Assembly (NCBI GenBank): GCA_900316345.1
Contig: ONCR01000014.1
Coordinates: 1 to 32,811, forward strand
Direction: 5' to 3'
DNA: 32,811 bases
From: an uncultured Eubacteriales bacterium
GTDB lineage: Bacteria; Bacillota; Clostridia; Oscillospirales; Acutalibacteraceae
The notes beneath the pieces are model-generated. The model did no database searches. It saw nothing but the letters and a program-made list of their open reading frames with translations, and was not told the DNA's origin. A program made the position numbers and the translations under genes. Shown here piece by piece: positions 23,991 to 31,651 of this stretch (position 1 is its first letter; each line of letters starts with the position of its first letter).

Positions 23991-24584
23991 CTATTTCTTA
24001 CTTGTTATTCTTTCAAACATCTCGTTGATTTTATCATAATCGCGGGCGAAGGATTCAGCGCTGGCGATTATCATTTCATCGGCGGTAACGTCCGAGAAGT
24101 CAACCTTGTATCCGGCGTGGTCTGCGAGATACTCAATGAATAATCTTTGCGCTCTGCCATTGCCTTCACGGAACGGATGAAGAACATTGATTTCGCTCAG
24201 GTAATATGCAAGGCGGTGAGCTATATTGCCGTCATAATCAATCAGATAATTATCCGCTTTGAGTTTGGCAAAGATGTCCGCCGCATACGTTTCAATATGC
24301 TGACTCAGGCAAAACTGATTGCCCTTTGAGATGTTGACATGGCGTGCTTCGCCCGCCCAGGTATAAATATCTTCAAAGACGAATTGGTGAATTCTTTTAA
24401 GGTGTTCAAAATCAAAGTTGCCCTTAATCGGCTCCGCCTTTGCCATAGCTATTTTCAGCGAGGTGATTTCTCTTTCGGCGGTTACGAGCTCGTCGTGATT
24501 CTTGATACCGAGCTTGTTTATCAGCACACCCGAATCGGGATAACAGTATTCTTTATCCCATTCATATTCGTAACTATATCCCAT
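23991..24584 (-). CDS. Fic-domain toxin (AMP-transferase family)
   Basis: A 197-residue single-domain Fic protein. The catalytic signature HPFREGNGR is complete at residues 136-144 (His 136 is the base). The flap region DIYTWAGEARHVNISKGN is at about 72-89. Fic proteins of this type usually transfer AMP to hydroxyls on target proteins such as topoisomerases. The gene starts 8 bases after a 53-codon gene with the Fic-inhibition motif, so this is a class I Fic toxin-antitoxin pair like VbhT/VbhA. AGGTGAG precedes the ATG. The toxin has no own inhibitory helix at its N-terminus, which fits dependence on the separate antitoxin. Target unknown. Confidence 0.93.
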   Translation of the reverse strand: MGYSYEYEWDKEYCYPDSGVLINKLGIKNHDELVTAEREITSLKIAMAKAEPIKGNFDFEHLKRIHQFVFEDIYTWAGEARHVNISKGNQFCLSQHIETYAADIFAKLKADNYLIDYDGNIAHRLAYYLSEINVLHPFREGNGRAQRLFIEYLADHAGYKVDFSDVTADEMIIASAESFARDYDKINEMFERITSKK

Positions 24585-24592
24585 AAGCTCAC

Positions 24593-24754
24593 CTATGCGG
24601 AATGCTTAAGTATCAGCTCACGCAGAATCTTCTGAAACTGCTCTTTGTTTGAAAGGGAAATGCGGATGCGTTCCTTGTCAGCATCGGTAAGCGGCATTCC
24701 CTCAATCGCCATTGAGCCGTTCACTTCATTTACAATTTTATCAATCTCACTCAT
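24593..24754 (-). CDS. Antitoxin VbhA-type, Fic inhibitor
   Basis: A 53-residue protein, MSEIDKIVNEVNGSMAIEGM..., with the inhibitory motif S-x-x-x-E-G at Ser14 to Gly19. In class I Fic systems the Glu of this helix points into the ATP site of the toxin and blocks productive ATP binding. The C-terminal half (TDADKERIRISLSNKEQF...) fits the VbhA fold. The ATG at 24754 was chosen because AAGGAG lies just upstream and the promoter -10 box follows at a normal distance; the longer frame up to 24877 would cross that promoter. It is the first gene of the two-gene unit. Confidence 0.92.
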   Translation of the reverse strand: MSEIDKIVNEVNGSMAIEGMPLTDADKERIRISLSNKEQFQKILRELILKHSA

Positions 24755-24784
24755 ACGCTTTCTCCTTTCGTTTAGTACACATAT

Positions 24785-24813
24785 ATTATACCACAAACAC
24801 ATATACAATTCAA
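24785..24813 (-). promoter_or_regulatory. Promoter of the Fic toxin-antitoxin unit
   Basis: Minus strand TTGAAT (24808-24813) and TATAAT (24785-24790), spacer 17. It ends about 30 bases before the antitoxin ATG. Confidence 0.75.
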
Positions 24814-24902
24814 TAAATATAATTGTTTCATTCTTTAGAAGCAATGTACTTTTGATATAAGATGTCAAAATTGCCATTGCGTTATTCTTGACAAGAGTTA
24901 CA

Positions 24903-24943
24903 GAAAAACAGACCGAAAAAGAATCATTTCTCTTTCAGTCTGT
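24903..24943 (-). terminator. Terminator of the ddh operon
   Basis: Minus strand hairpin ACAGAC...GTCTGT with an inner A/G-rich to T/C-rich stem and one or two mismatches, followed by TTTTTCTG. Confidence 0.75.
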
Positions 24944-24947
24944 AAAA

Positions 24948-24980
24948 CTTCTTTATGACGTGCGCCCCAACGGCGGTTTT
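24948..24980 (-). repeat. 3'-UTR repeat, copy B
   Basis: Minus strand AAAACCGC, five variable bases, then GGGCGCACGTCATAAAGAAG. It matches copy A after the comM-like gene at 19 of 20 bases in the conserved core. It lies between the ddh stop and its terminator. Confidence 0.6.
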
Positions 24981-24988
24981 CGTTTTTA

Positions 24989-25969
24989 TTAAAGATAATG
25001 CGCGCGAAGCTCGTCGGGAGCGATTGCGCTTAAATATACGGGAGCAATATCGAATACCGTCATTGCGCCGGTTTTGCCCTCTTTGTTAAGGCGAACAGCC
25101 GCCCTTGCGTACGCCGCAAGAACAGAGCCCGTAAACTCGGGGTTTGAATCAAGCTTAAGGCTGTATTCAATAACGTGCTTCGTTCCCTCGCTCGTCGTTC
25201 CGCCGTAAATAACGGAGCCGCCGTGGGGAAGACCGCTGTGGTCGCGCTTCATTTCCTCTTCTGAAATAAAGTGAACAACGGTATCGTATTCATCAAAATA
25301 GTTGGGCATCGTTTTGATTTCGTTTTCAATCCTTGCAAGGTCAGCGCCGTCCTCGGCAACAACAAAGCATTCCCTTGTGTGCTTCTCTCTTGTTGTAAGA
25401 GTCGGGTTTTCGCCGCTTCTTACCTTTTCAAGCGCTGCAGGAACGGGGATAGTGTACTGGCGGCAGTCCTTAACGCCGTCAATTCTTCTTACCGCGTCGG
25501 AATGGCCCTGGCTTACGCCCTTGCCCCAGAAGGTATACGCCTCTCCGCAGGGAAGAATCGAAGTGCTGTAAAGCCTGTTAACCGAAAACATACCCGGGTC
25601 CCACCCGCAGGATATAACGGCGGCGTTTCCGCCTGCCTTCGCCGCTTTGTCAACGTTTGCAAAATGAACGGGTATTTTTGCGTGAGTGTCAAAGCTGTCA
25701 ATAACGTTGTAAAGCGCAGCGTATTTCGGCGTCATTTCGGGAAGGTCCGTTGCCGAGCCTCCGCAGATTACGAGGATATCAATATCCTCCTCGCCCTTAT
25801 CAAGCTGAGCCGTTGATTTTACGGGAACGCCCTCGGTGTTGATTTTAAGCGTTGACGGGTCGCGCCTTGTATAAACAGCCGCAAGCTCAAGGTCGCCGTT
25901 CATTTTAATCGCCGCTTCAACGCCTCTTCCGAGGTTTCCGTAACCTAAAATTCCGATTTTAATTGCCAT
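24989..25969 (-). CDS. ddh: meso-Diaminopimelate dehydrogenase
   Basis: A 326-residue NADPH-dependent dehydrogenase that makes meso-diaminopimelate from tetrahydrodipicolinate in one step, giving a wall precursor and lysine. The N-terminus IKIGILGYGNLGRGVE is the Rossmann motif; VYTRRDP matches the phosphate-binding region. The substrate-side signatures CGWDPGMFSVNR and TFWGKGVSQGHSDAVRRIDGV are those of the Ddh family. Length is as in Corynebacterium Ddh (320). An AGGAGG site precedes the ATG, and the gene begins 20 bases after the solute-binding lipoprotein gene, so the two form one transcription unit. Confidence 0.96.
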   Translation of the reverse strand: MAIKIGILGYGNLGRGVEAAIKMNGDLELAAVYTRRDPSTLKINTEGVPVKSTAQLDKGEEDIDILVICGGSATDLPEMTPKYAALYNVIDSFDTHAKIPVHFANVDKAAKAGGNAAVISCGWDPGMFSVNRLYSTSILPCGEAYTFWGKGVSQGHSDAVRRIDGVKDCRQYTIPVPAALEKVRSGENPTLTTREKHTRECFVVAEDGADLARIENEIKTMPNYFDEYDTVVHFISEEEMKRDHSGLPHGGSVIYGGTTSEGTKHVIEYSLKLDSNPEFTGSVLAAYARAAVRLNKEGKTGAMTVFDIAPVYLSAIAPDELRAHYL

Positions 25970-25989
25970 AACGTCCTCCTGAATATATA

Positions 25990-26835
25990 CTATTTGCTTC
26001 CCTCGGGTTCATAATCGAACGAGGAAGCATTGTAACCGAAATATTTTTCAACAAGCGGCGTAAATTCATCGCCGTTCTTGTTGTATTCAGCGCTTCTGTA
26101 TTCATAAATCGCTTCGTTAATGCTGTCCTTCCAACCGCTGTATTTGGCGCAGGCGATAACGTATTCCTGCCTGTCAAGCTCGCCCGCAAGAACGGTGTAG
26201 CTTTCGGCCTTGCCCGACGGATTAAAAGTGAATTCATCGGTAACAACAACGTCAGCCTTGCCCGAATCAAGAAGCGAAAGCGCCTCGTCAAGCTTCGCCG
26301 CCTTAATGCTTTTGCAAAGCGAGGTAATTGCAAAGTTTTTATTTAAAGCCTCTTTTGCATAATCGCCGGCGGTAACTGCGTTTGCGCCTTTTAAATCATT
26401 ATAACTGCTTATTTTGCCGCCCTTTTTGGTAACGGCGATAACGCGGTTTGTTACTACAGGCTCGGTGAAGGAATAATCCTCGTTAAAGGTTGAGCTGTTT
26501 TTATGAACGTCGCCCATAAGAAGCGAAGCGCTGTATTCCTTATCGTTACTGTCAAAAAATCCGCCGTCATCCTCAAGAGCATAGCCCTCCTCAACCTTTT
26601 CAAAGCGGTAGGTTTTAAAATCGCCCTTAACGGATTCAAAAATTGCGTCCCACAAATCAGCATAAAAGCCCGTGGCCTTGCCGTCCTCGCTAACCTCAAG
26701 AAAAGGAGCGGCGCTTTCGGTATAGCCGATAATCAAAACGGAATCGCTGTATTTTTCGCCCTTGCCCGAGCTGCAGCCCGAAAAAACGGCTGCGATAAGC
26801 AAAACCGAAAGTAAAACGGAAACAAGCTTTTTCAT
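25990..26835 (-). CDS. Solute-binding lipoprotein, family 3 (amino-acid type)
   Basis: A 281-residue protein with a lipoprotein signal: MKKLVSVLLSVLLIAAVFSGC, lipobox FSGC, so the mature protein begins at Cys 21 and is membrane anchored. The rest has the fold marks of bacterial family 3 solute-binding proteins: IGYTESAAPFLE, ATGFYADLWDAIFE, YNDLKGANAVTAGDYAKEA and DVVVTDEFTF. That family binds polar amino acids for ABC uptake. No permease or ATPase gene is next to it, so it is an orphan receptor here. It is the first gene of the unit with ddh; an amino acid related to diaminopimelate or lysine is a possible ligand, by context only. Confidence 0.87.
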   Translation of the reverse strand: MKKLVSVLLSVLLIAAVFSGCSSGKGEKYSDSVLIIGYTESAAPFLEVSEDGKATGFYADLWDAIFESVKGDFKTYRFEKVEEGYALEDDGGFFDSNDKEYSASLLMGDVHKNSSTFNEDYSFTEPVVTNRVIAVTKKGGKISSYNDLKGANAVTAGDYAKEALNKNFAITSLCKSIKAAKLDEALSLLDSGKADVVVTDEFTFNPSGKAESYTVLAGELDRQEYVIACAKYSGWKDSINEAIYEYRSAEYNKNGDEFTPLVEKYFGYNASSFDYEPEGSK

Positions 26836-26868
26836 AACATTTCCTCCGATTACAGAATTTCACATCTA

Positions 26869-26897
26869 ATTTTATAATAATAACACACGCTTGTCAA
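26869..26897 (-). promoter_or_regulatory. Promoter of the lipoprotein-ddh unit
   Basis: Minus strand TTGACA (26892-26897) and TAAAAT (26869-26874), spacer 17. Confidence 0.82.
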
Positions 26898-26930
26898 GAA
26901 ATTTGAATTATATGTTTTTCGGATTTTTTC

Positions 26931-26959
26931 TTGACAAAAGGCAAATGATATACTATAAT
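26931..26959 (+). promoter_or_regulatory. Consensus promoter of the gpx-trx redox operon
   Basis: Plus strand TTGACA (26931-26936) and TATAAT (26954-26959), spacer 17: both hexamers match consensus exactly. It is divergent from the lipoprotein promoter. Confidence 0.92.
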
Positions 26960-27009
26960 ATGTGTAAATTCGATTGTGCGCAATTTAATTTTACGAATGG
27001 AGGACAGTT

Positions 27010-27474
27010 ATGAGCATTTATGATTTTAAAGTAACCACCAACAAGGGCGAAGAAATCACGCTCGGCAAATACGAAGGCAAGGTTCTTCTTATTGTTAACA
27101 CAGCTACGGGCTGCGGCTTCACACCTCAGTACGAAGGGCTTGAAAACATGTATAAGAAGTTCGGCGACAGGGGCTTTGAAATACTTGATTTCCCCTGCAA
27201 CCAGTTTGCTTTTCAGGCTCCCGGCGACGACGCCAAGATAGACCAGTTCTGTACCGTTAAATATAAAACAACCTTCCCCCGCTTTAAGAAAATCAAGGTT
27301 AACGGCGGCGGCGCGGACCCGCTTTATAACTATCTTAAAGAAAACAGCGACGGCAAAAGAATTAAGTGGAATTTTACAAAATTCCTTATTGACAGAGAGG
27401 GTAATATCGTTGCTCGCTTTGCCCCGAGCGACAAGCCCGAGGACATAGAGGCAAAGGTTGAAGCTCTTCTTTAA
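27010..27474 (+). CDS. gpx: Glutathione peroxidase family, thioredoxin-dependent peroxidase
   Basis: A 154-residue peroxidase that reduces hydrogen peroxide or organic peroxides. The active-site Cys is 35 in NTATGCGFTPQY (Cys, not selenocysteine). The other signatures FPCNQFAFQ and KWNFTKFLID supply the catalytic Gln, Trp and Asn. Cys 81 in FCTVKYKTTFP is at the position of the resolving Cys in thioredoxin-dependent members, and the dimerisation loop of mammalian enzymes is absent. So thioredoxin, encoded two genes downstream, is the likely reductant. GGAGG lies 7 bases before the ATG. First gene of the redox unit. Confidence 0.94.
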   Translation: MSIYDFKVTTNKGEEITLGKYEGKVLLIVNTATGCGFTPQYEGLENMYKKFGDRGFEILDFPCNQFAFQAPGDDAKIDQFCTVKYKTTFPRFKKIKVNGGGADPLYNYLKENSDGKRIKWNFTKFLIDREGNIVARFAPSDKPEDIEAKVEALL

Positions 27475-27504
27475 TTGAAAATAATATTTTAGTGGTGTTT
27501 TTAT

Positions 27505-28377
27505 ATGTTTGATGTTATAATAATAGGCGCAGGGCCTGCGGGTATTTCCGCTTCGCTCTACGCAAAGCGCGCCAACAAAAGCGTTCTTGTTCTTTACCAC
27601 GGCGAAAGCCAGCTTGAAAAAGCGCATATGATTGATAACTATTACGGCTTCCCCGGCGGAATAACGGGAACGCAGCTTTATGAGGACGGCATAGCCCAGG
27701 CAAAGGAGCTTGGCGTTGAGGTTAAAAACGAAGAGGCGCTTCATATTTCAATGAACGCAAATATGTGCTTTGACGTTACGACAACCGAGGGCCAATACGA
27801 AGCGAAGGCGCTTATTCTTTCAACGGGCAATAAAAAGGTAAGGCCTAACATCAAGGGCATTATTGATTTTGAGGGAAAGGGCGTAAGCTACTGCGCTATC
27901 TGCGACGGCTTCTTTTACAGAAAAAAGAGCGTTGCGGTTATAGGCAACGGCGATTATGCCGTTAGCGAGGCAGGCGACCTTGAAAACATTGTAGGAAGCC
28001 TTAAAATTCTTACAAACGGCAAGCCTGCGCCGAATACGGACAAATACGAGATAATCGAAACCCCGATTAAGGAAATCAAGGGGGACGCAAAGGTTTCCTC
28101 AGTTGTTTTTGAGGACGGCCAAGAGCTTGAGGTTAACGGCGTATTTGTTGCCGAAGGCGTTGCGGGCGGCGCTGATTTTGCAAAGAAAATGGGCATTGCC
28201 GTAAACGGCGACAGCATTAAAACCGATGAAAAAATGGCAACCAACATTCCCGGCGTTTTCTCATGCGGAAACGTTAACGGCGGCCTGCTTCAGGTTTGCA
28301 AGGCTGTTTATGAAGGCGGCGTTGCAGGGCTTTCTGCAGTAAACTATCTTAAAGAAAAAACTGATAAGGAGAAATAA
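27505..28377 (+). CDS. Thioredoxin-reductase-like flavoprotein lacking the NADPH motif
   Basis: A 290-residue flavoprotein: FAD-binding GAGPAGISASLYA at the N-terminus, the redox-active pair CAIC (in SYCAICDGFFYRK), and the C-terminal FAD contact PGVFSCGNVNGG. The inner nucleotide domain keeps GNGDYA, but the HRRDxFR segment that binds the 2'-phosphate of NADPH in ordinary thioredoxin reductases is replaced by LTNGKPAPN and the domain is about 15-20 residues shorter. This recalls ferredoxin-dependent (FFTR) or other NADPH-independent reductases known from Clostridia; which one is not certain. It lies 30 bases after gpx and 2 before trxA. The ribosome site is weak (AGTGGTG). Confidence 0.87.
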   Translation: MFDVIIIGAGPAGISASLYAKRANKSVLVLYHGESQLEKAHMIDNYYGFPGGITGTQLYEDGIAQAKELGVEVKNEEALHISMNANMCFDVTTTEGQYEAKALILSTGNKKVRPNIKGIIDFEGKGVSYCAICDGFFYRKKSVAVIGNGDYAVSEAGDLENIVGSLKILTNGKPAPNTDKYEIIETPIKEIKGDAKVSSVVFEDGQELEVNGVFVAEGVAGGADFAKKMGIAVNGDSIKTDEKMATNIPGVFSCGNVNGGLLQVCKAVYEGGVAGLSAVNYLKEKTDKEK

Positions 28378-28379
28378 TT

Positions 28380-28685
28380 ATGGCAGTTTTAGAAATTACC
28401 GATTCCAATTTTGATGAGATTGTAAAGGCTAACGATACCGTTTTGGTAGACTTTTTTGCAGTGTGGTGCGGCCCCTGCAAGATTATGTCGCCCATCGTTG
28501 ATGAAATCGCGGCTGAAAGAAGCGATATTACGGTAGGTAAATGCGACGTTGACGACGCCGAGGAGCTTGCGGAGCGCTTCGGAATTATGTCTATCCCGAC
28601 CCTTATGGTTTTCAAGGGCGGCGAAGCGGTTAAAACCTTTATCGGCGTAACCGATAAGCAGTCGATTATAGACGAACTTAATTGA
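28380..28685 (+). CDS. trxA: Thioredoxin
   Basis: A 101-residue thioredoxin with the active site VWCGPCK (Cys 30 and 33) and the cis-proline loop SIPTLMVFKGG. It passes electrons from the reductase gene just upstream to targets, including the peroxidase of the same operon. AAGGAG lies 7 bases before the ATG. A terminator begins 7 bases after its stop codon. Confidence 0.96.
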   Translation: MAVLEITDSNFDEIVKANDTVLVDFFAVWCGPCKIMSPIVDEIAAERSDITVGKCDVDDAEELAERFGIMSIPTLMVFKGGEAVKTFIGVTDKQSIIDELN

Positions 28686-29089
28686 ATAAGTCGGGGAAGG
28701 TAAGCCTTCCCCTGTTTTTGGGTGACGAGAATGAAAAAAATATTACCTGTTATATTGGCAATTATTTTTCGTATCCCTGCATCTCAACCGCTGAAAACGA
28801 GGACGAAAGAAAAACGCTTCTTTCAATGGCGGCTGACGAGGGCAGGCACGCGGCAATTTTAAAGGAGTATACCGGCGCGCCGCTAAAGCCTAATCCGACG
28901 CTTGCAAAGGCAGCGGCGGCAATGTTTAAAATAGGCGGCAAAAGGCTGCTCTTCCCCTTTATGGCTGAATTTGAAATCAATTCCTTTTTCAGCTATAAGA
29001 AGTATTTTGTAAAATACCCCGAAATAACAAAAATAGCTTCCGACGAAATCCGCCACGGACACCTTCTCAGCGGAATGCTTAACAAATAA
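28682..29089 (+). CDS. Ferritin-like (rubrerythrin-type) protein with no proper start codon
   Basis: The open frame has rubrerythrin-like helices: AADEGRHAAILKEYTG and, later, ASDEIRHGHLLSGM, each with a D-E-x-R-H metal-ligand pattern, and a stretch of about 50 residues between. These proteins usually reduce peroxide at a di-iron site, which fits the redox operon. The frame has no ATG before residue 49; its only upstream starts are TTG codons (28682, 28718) with no ribosome site, and the first part overlaps the trxA terminator. An ATG at 28731 with GGGTGA upstream is one base out of frame, right before seven A residues; one more A there would give MKKNITCYIGNYF... and a 119-residue protein. 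It may be a pseudogene, a slippage-dependent gene or an assembly error. The first metal ligand is not obvious. Confidence 0.6.
   Translation: MNKSGKVSLPLFLGDENEKNITCYIGNYFSYPCISTAENEDERKTLLSMAADEGRHAAILKEYTGAPLKPNPTLAKAAAAMFKIGGKRLLFPFMAEFEINSFFSYKKYFVKYPEITKIASDEIRHGHLLSGMLNK
28691..28721 (+). terminator. Terminator after trxA
   Basis: Stem GGGGAAGG (28693-28700) with CCTTCCCC (28705-28712), loop TAAG, then TGTTTTTG. It should end most gpx-trxA transcripts before the ferritin-like gene. Confidence 0.82.
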
Positions 29090-29100
29090 TTATGCATAAA

Positions 29101-29136
29101 AAATATGACTGCAGGGCGCCCTGCAGTCATATTTTT
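29101..29136. terminator. Bidirectional terminator between the ferritin-like gene and the glycyl-radical operon
   Basis: A perfect palindrome of 16-17 bp per arm (AAATATGACTGCAGGGC) with T tracts on both sides. It serves the converging units. Confidence 0.92.
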
Positions 29137-29142
29137 ATGTGT

Positions 29143-31650
29143 TTAATTGAATGAAAGCTCGGTTCGGCGGATTAAGTCCATCTGAAGCGGAACGCCGAGC
29201 TCAACGAAATACGCGCTGTAGCCCGCAACCCTTACAAGCATATCCTTATGCCTTTCGGGGTGAGCCATCGCGTCTCTCATCATGGCGGAGCTCATAATAT
29301 TAAACTGGCAATGCATTGCTTTTTTATCAAAATAAGCCTTGATAAAGTTAACAAGGTTTTCCCTGCCCTCAACGCCTTCAACGCATTCGGGCGGGAATTT
29401 CCAGTTAAGAAGCGTACCGTTAGTCGCCTTTGAATGGTCAACCTTCGTAACGGAATTCGCAATAGCCGTAGGACCTAAAATATCGTGTGAACCTACAAGG
29501 GTATGAACGGGGCCGAGGTTATCCGAAATCGGCTCGAAATCCTTTCTTCCGTCAAGGGAAGCGCATATATCCATACCGAGCCCTACATTAGCGTTAACCG
29601 TATAAACGCCGGGGCAGAATTCGCCGCCGCGCTCATTTTTCCTTCCGCTGATATTATCGCAGTAAATATCAAATACCTTTTTAAAAAGTTCGTCGGCGTA
29701 ATCGTCGTCGTTGCCGTAATGGTGAACCTTTTCGCTGTTAACAAGCGCATAGAGCGCTTCGTAGCCCTCCCAGTTGTTTTTAACGGCTTCAAGAAGCTGT
29801 TCGCCCGTATACTTCTTCTCTTCAAAAACAAGCTGCTTAATAGTACAGAGAATGTCCGCGCAGGTAGCAATTCCGCTTGCCTGAGGGCCCGAGAAGTTAT
29901 ACTTCGCGCCGCCTGCGTTAAGCTCTGTTCCGCTTTCAACGCAGTCCTCAAAAAACGCAGAAGCGTACGGAAGCGGCTTAACGTCGCGCTGGGCTCTGTC
30001 GGTAATATTAATTCCGCTGCACATTTTATCAGCCCAGAAGGCAACCTGCCTGTTAAATGCTTCAAGCACCTCGTCAATATTCTTATAAGTTGTTAAATCG
30101 CCGTAATTCGGGGAAAGAATTTCGCCCTTGCCCACGCAGCGGTCATACGCTTTGCAGTCCTTGCTGCACCCAACGCATTTTCCGCCGTTAAGCGTAAGCT
30201 CCATTACCTTTGCGATATTCATATAAGCCGCGTCGTGATAGCCGAGTTCCTTGCCCGGAAGGTCGGGCTCAACGCAGCCTACGACCTCGTAATTTCTCGC
30301 CTCTTCAAGGGTCATTCCCTTGTTGAGCATTACGGGAACGGTTACCTGATCGTTAAAAAGCTTCGGGTGACCGTAGCCCGCTCTGATACATTCAACGGTT
30401 TTAACAAGAAGCTCATACGGCGTGTTTTCGTGAAGCCTTACACAGAGCCACGGGTCCATCATCCTTGTATGTACCGAGGCTTCAAGAAGCATAAAGGTAA
30501 GGTCGTTTGTCGCGTCGTTTCCGTCTTTGTCAACGCCGCCTACGGTAAGGCTTTCTCCGCCCCAGCCTCTGCCGTTGCGTACCTTCGTACTGCCCTTATC
30601 GCGGAGCTTTGACGGATTTCCGCATTTTATAAACGCACATTCAAGAAGCTCCTGAGCAAAATCCTTGGTATATGTTTTGTTTTCCATATCCCTTTCATAG
30701 AAGGGGTAGAGCCATTGGTCCATTCTTCCGTACGAAACGGAGTGGCCGTTGCTTTCAATAAGCGCAATCGTTGTTGCAAAATTCCAGAGCTGAAGCGCCT
30801 GCCACATAGTTTTAGGCGGCTCGCCGGCAACAACGCGGCAGTTTTCGGCAATCTGAAGAAGCTCCGCTTTGCGCTTTTCATCATTTTCATTTTCAGCCAT
30901 CTTTTGCGCGAGCGCAGAATATCGGTTAATGTAATTTTTTGAAGCCTTAAGGCTGATTATCATTGCGGTATAGAATTCTTCCTTCTTACCGTCGCCCTTT
31001 GCAAGGGCAAGCCTGTCCTCTGCTTCTTTTATCATTCCGTTATAGCCGAGCCTCATAAGCCTTTCGTAATCCATAACGTAATGGCCTACGCCTGCATAGT
31101 GGTAAAGGTTGGTCATATAAACCTTTTTGCCCATTTCGCCGCCCTTAAGCTGGTCGGCGTCAAGCTCGCTTTCAACTCGGTCCGCAACGGTTTTACCAAC
31201 CCAATAGGGAAGAACCTTTAAAAGCTCCTGCTTGTCCTGCTCGGTGATATAGAATTTATCATGCTCTCTGTCGGCAAAGGTTCCGTCGCCGTCAAGCTCC
31301 TCCATAATCCAGCTTACCGAAAATTCGGGGTAAATCGGAGCCGCCTTCGGGGGCGCGGCAATGTCGCCTATAATAAGCTCGTCATCATGGATATAAAGCT
31401 CCGCCTCTCCGAGCATTTTTTTAAGGAATTCAGCCGTTTTCATTATCGGCGACGCTTCCTCGTTTTTCTTATAAACCTCGGTTATAACAAGCGCTCTTTT
31501 AATATCAATGTTAAACTCTCTGTCAAGAAAAACCCTGCGAAGCTTATTTACCCTTTCATAGGGCGAAAAATCATCGTGCCCTACCTTATAGCCAACGCCG
31601 TAATTTTTATCAAACGGCTCTGTTCCGCAGGCTCTTATTTTTGATATCAT
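29143..31650 (-). CDS. Glycyl-radical enzyme, dehydratase/eliminase-like group, substrate unknown
   Basis: An 835-residue pyruvate-formate-lyase family enzyme. The glycyl-radical motif RVAGYSAYFVEL is near the C-terminus (radical Gly 810). The thiyl Cys is 459 in VGCVEP, with Glu 461 as base, the Cys-x-Glu arrangement of dehydratases and C-N or C-C lyases rather than of true pyruvate formate-lyase. GGAKYNFSGPQ, YGNDDDYADEL and NGPTAIANSVTK-like segments (here LGPTAIANSVTKVDH) are closest, from memory, to the glycerol/diol-dehydratase side. An unusual insertion after the active site carries four cysteines, C492-x2-C-x3-C-x5-C505. The ATG at 31650 starts one base after the activase stop (AAAGGAG upstream). 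The TTG-initiated longer form is less likely. Context: aldehyde dehydrogenase and activase. Confidence 0.93.
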   Translation of the reverse strand: MISKIRACGTEPFDKNYGVGYKVGHDDFSPYERVNKLRRVFLDREFNIDIKRALVITEVYKKNEEASPIMKTAEFLKKMLGEAELYIHDDELIIGDIAAPPKAAPIYPEFSVSWIMEELDGDGTFADREHDKFYITEQDKQELLKVLPYWVGKTVADRVESELDADQLKGGEMGKKVYMTNLYHYAGVGHYVMDYERLMRLGYNGMIKEAEDRLALAKGDGKKEEFYTAMIISLKASKNYINRYSALAQKMAENENDEKRKAELLQIAENCRVVAGEPPKTMWQALQLWNFATTIALIESNGHSVSYGRMDQWLYPFYERDMENKTYTKDFAQELLECAFIKCGNPSKLRDKGSTKVRNGRGWGGESLTVGGVDKDGNDATNDLTFMLLEASVHTRMMDPWLCVRLHENTPYELLVKTVECIRAGYGHPKLFNDQVTVPVMLNKGMTLEEARNYEVVGCVEPDLPGKELGYHDAAYMNIAKVMELTLNGGKCVGCSKDCKAYDRCVGKGEILSPNYGDLTTYKNIDEVLEAFNRQVAFWADKMCSGINITDRAQRDVKPLPYASAFFEDCVESGTELNAGGAKYNFSGPQASGIATCADILCTIKQLVFEEKKYTGEQLLEAVKNNWEGYEALYALVNSEKVHHYGNDDDYADELFKKVFDIYCDNISGRKNERGGEFCPGVYTVNANVGLGMDICASLDGRKDFEPISDNLGPVHTLVGSHDILGPTAIANSVTKVDHSKATNGTLLNWKFPPECVEGVEGRENLVNFIKAYFDKKAMHCQFNIMSSAMMRDAMAHPERHKDMLVRVAGYSAYFVELGVPLQMDLIRRTELSFN

Positions 31651-31651
31651 T

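Noticed and set aside
24755-24877. N-terminal extension of the antitoxin (94-residue form)
   Set aside because: It crosses a good TTGAAT/TATAAT promoter; the ATG at 24754 has a ribosome site and gives the normal VbhA-type length.
26953-27744. 263-codon minus-strand frame opposite gpx and the reductase gene
   Set aside because: It is a shadow of two well-supported plus-strand genes and shows no domain.
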